Assembly (NCBI GenBank): GCA_003157575.1
Contig: PMKA01000036.1
Span: 1-5,957 of the forward strand
Length of the DNA: 5,957 bases
Origin: Opitutia bacterium
GTDB lineage: Bacteria > Verrucomicrobiota > Verrucomicrobiia > Opitutales > Opitutaceae
Direction: 5' to 3'
The notes beneath the pieces are model-generated. The model made no database searches. It saw only the letters and a program-made list of their open reading frames with translations, and was not told where the DNA came from. The position numbers and the translations under genes were made by a program. Every line of letters starts with the position of its first letter. The first letter of the stretch is position 1. Below are positions 5,681-5,957 of this stretch, piece by piece.

Positions 5681-5957
5681 TTCGCCGCCTTTCCCTTGCC
5701 CTTTCCTTCCTTCTGGTCGCGTCCTGGCGGTCCGCCGCGGCCGCGGACGGACCGGCGCCCGACACCGTGATCCAGTCCCGGTCGTGCGAAATCACGAGCA
5801 CGGACACGCAGACGCTCTCGGTCTTTACCGGCAACGTGACCGTGACCGGCCAGACCAGCAGCGGCTACCTGTTCCTCGGTCCGAACGCGACGAACAACCC
5901 GACAAGTTCGACTCTGAACTTCCCGGTCGGCGACGATCGAGCCAACGGGGTGACGGT
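5677..5957 (+). CDS. lptA: LptA/OstA-type periplasmic LPS-binding protein, 5' part (3' end outside window)
   Basis: LptA forms the periplasmic bridge for LPS between LptC and the outer-membrane LptD. The ATG at 5677 overlaps the lptC stop (ATGA). Residues 1-23 are a clear Sec signal peptide: a basic MIRR start, the hydrophobic stretch LSLALSFLLVA, and a likely signal peptidase I cut after AAAA (before D24). Residues 29-58 (DTVIQSRSCEITSTDTQTLS then VFTGNVTVTG) match the first beta strands of the OstA-like domain. After G58 the sequence changes character (SSGYLFLGPNA, TSSTLNFPVGDDRANGVTV). It no longer looks like LptA, where a segment describing the strand 'LKxxCDxLxV' is expected. The frame remains open to the window end, so the gene is partial. 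Gene order supports lptA for the first half; the second half is doubtful. Confidence 0.65.
   Translation, partial: MIRRLSLALSFLLVASWRSAAAADGPAPDTVIQSRSCEITSTDTQTLSVFTGNVTVTGQTSSGYLFLGPNATNNPTSSTLNFPVGDDRANGVT
5833..5957 (+). other. Abrupt protein-family switch inside the lptA frame
   Basis: The codons for NVTVTG (5833-5850) fit both the LptA strand FTGNVTVTG and an unrelated secreted-protein repeat that I recall as NVTVTGPTxSGYLTVxPxG...xxSNLNFxxGQTxxNxVxV. The residues that follow here, GQTSSGYLFLGPNA and STLNFPVGDDRANGVTV, match the second pattern and not LptA. The frame is preserved across the joint. This may be a genuine fusion, or two genomes joined at a shared short sequence during assembly. 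Confidence 0.45.

Noticed and set aside
5730..5748. GTCCGC...GCGGAC palindrome near the start of lptA
   Set aside because: It falls in the Ala-rich end of the signal peptide, where GCC/GCG codons create such symmetry by chance.

Overview
The window reads as high-GC DNA from a Gram-negative bacterium that makes lipopolysaccharide. The KdsC/LptC/LptA cluster and the particular look of LptC, together with a fused alpha-beta dehydrogenase E1 and ATCCGAA-type heptamer repeats, suggest Verrucomicrobiota and perhaps an Opitutales-like lineage. This assignment is inferred from family resemblance only, with no database search. All supported genes are on the + strand.

Layout. (1) Positions 2-940 hold the C-terminal part of a lambda-type phage tail tape-measure protein, cut by the window edge. 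No further phage gene follows. (2) Positions 941-1490 are non-coding and rich in structure. There is an imperfect stem-loop directly after the phage stop, then a compact set of interleaved inverted repeats (994-1076) that includes a terminator-like hairpin, a short AT-rich patch, and several GC-rich hairpins. (3) Positions 1491-2432 encode an AEC-family membrane transporter. (4) Positions 2546-4612 encode a single-chain thiamine-diphosphate 2-oxoacid dehydrogenase E1, with alpha and beta subunits fused through a linker made from a 7-nt tandem repeat. No E2 or E3 gene is in view. (5) Positions 4685-5957 are the start of an LPS gene cluster: kdsC (KDO-8-phosphate phosphatase), then lptC after 9 nt, then lptA overlapping lptC by ATGA. 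The last gene runs off the window.

How the genes work together. KdsC finishes KDO synthesis for the LPS inner core, and LptC and LptA form part of the periplasmic bridge that carries LPS to the outer membrane, so these three are a coherent functional unit like kdsC-lptC-lptA in proteobacteria. The AEC carrier and the orphan E1 have no obvious tie to LPS, and the phage remnant is accessory DNA.

The most notable points are: a coding heptanucleotide repeat at the E1 alpha/beta joint, where losing one unit would end alpha at a TGA two bases before an in-frame ATG for beta; the interleaved, pseudoknot-capable repeat block after the phage gene; and an abrupt change of protein family inside LptA after the shared residues NVTVTG, which could be a real fusion or an assembly chimera. 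I see no CRISPR array, rRNA, tRNA or insertion sequence.
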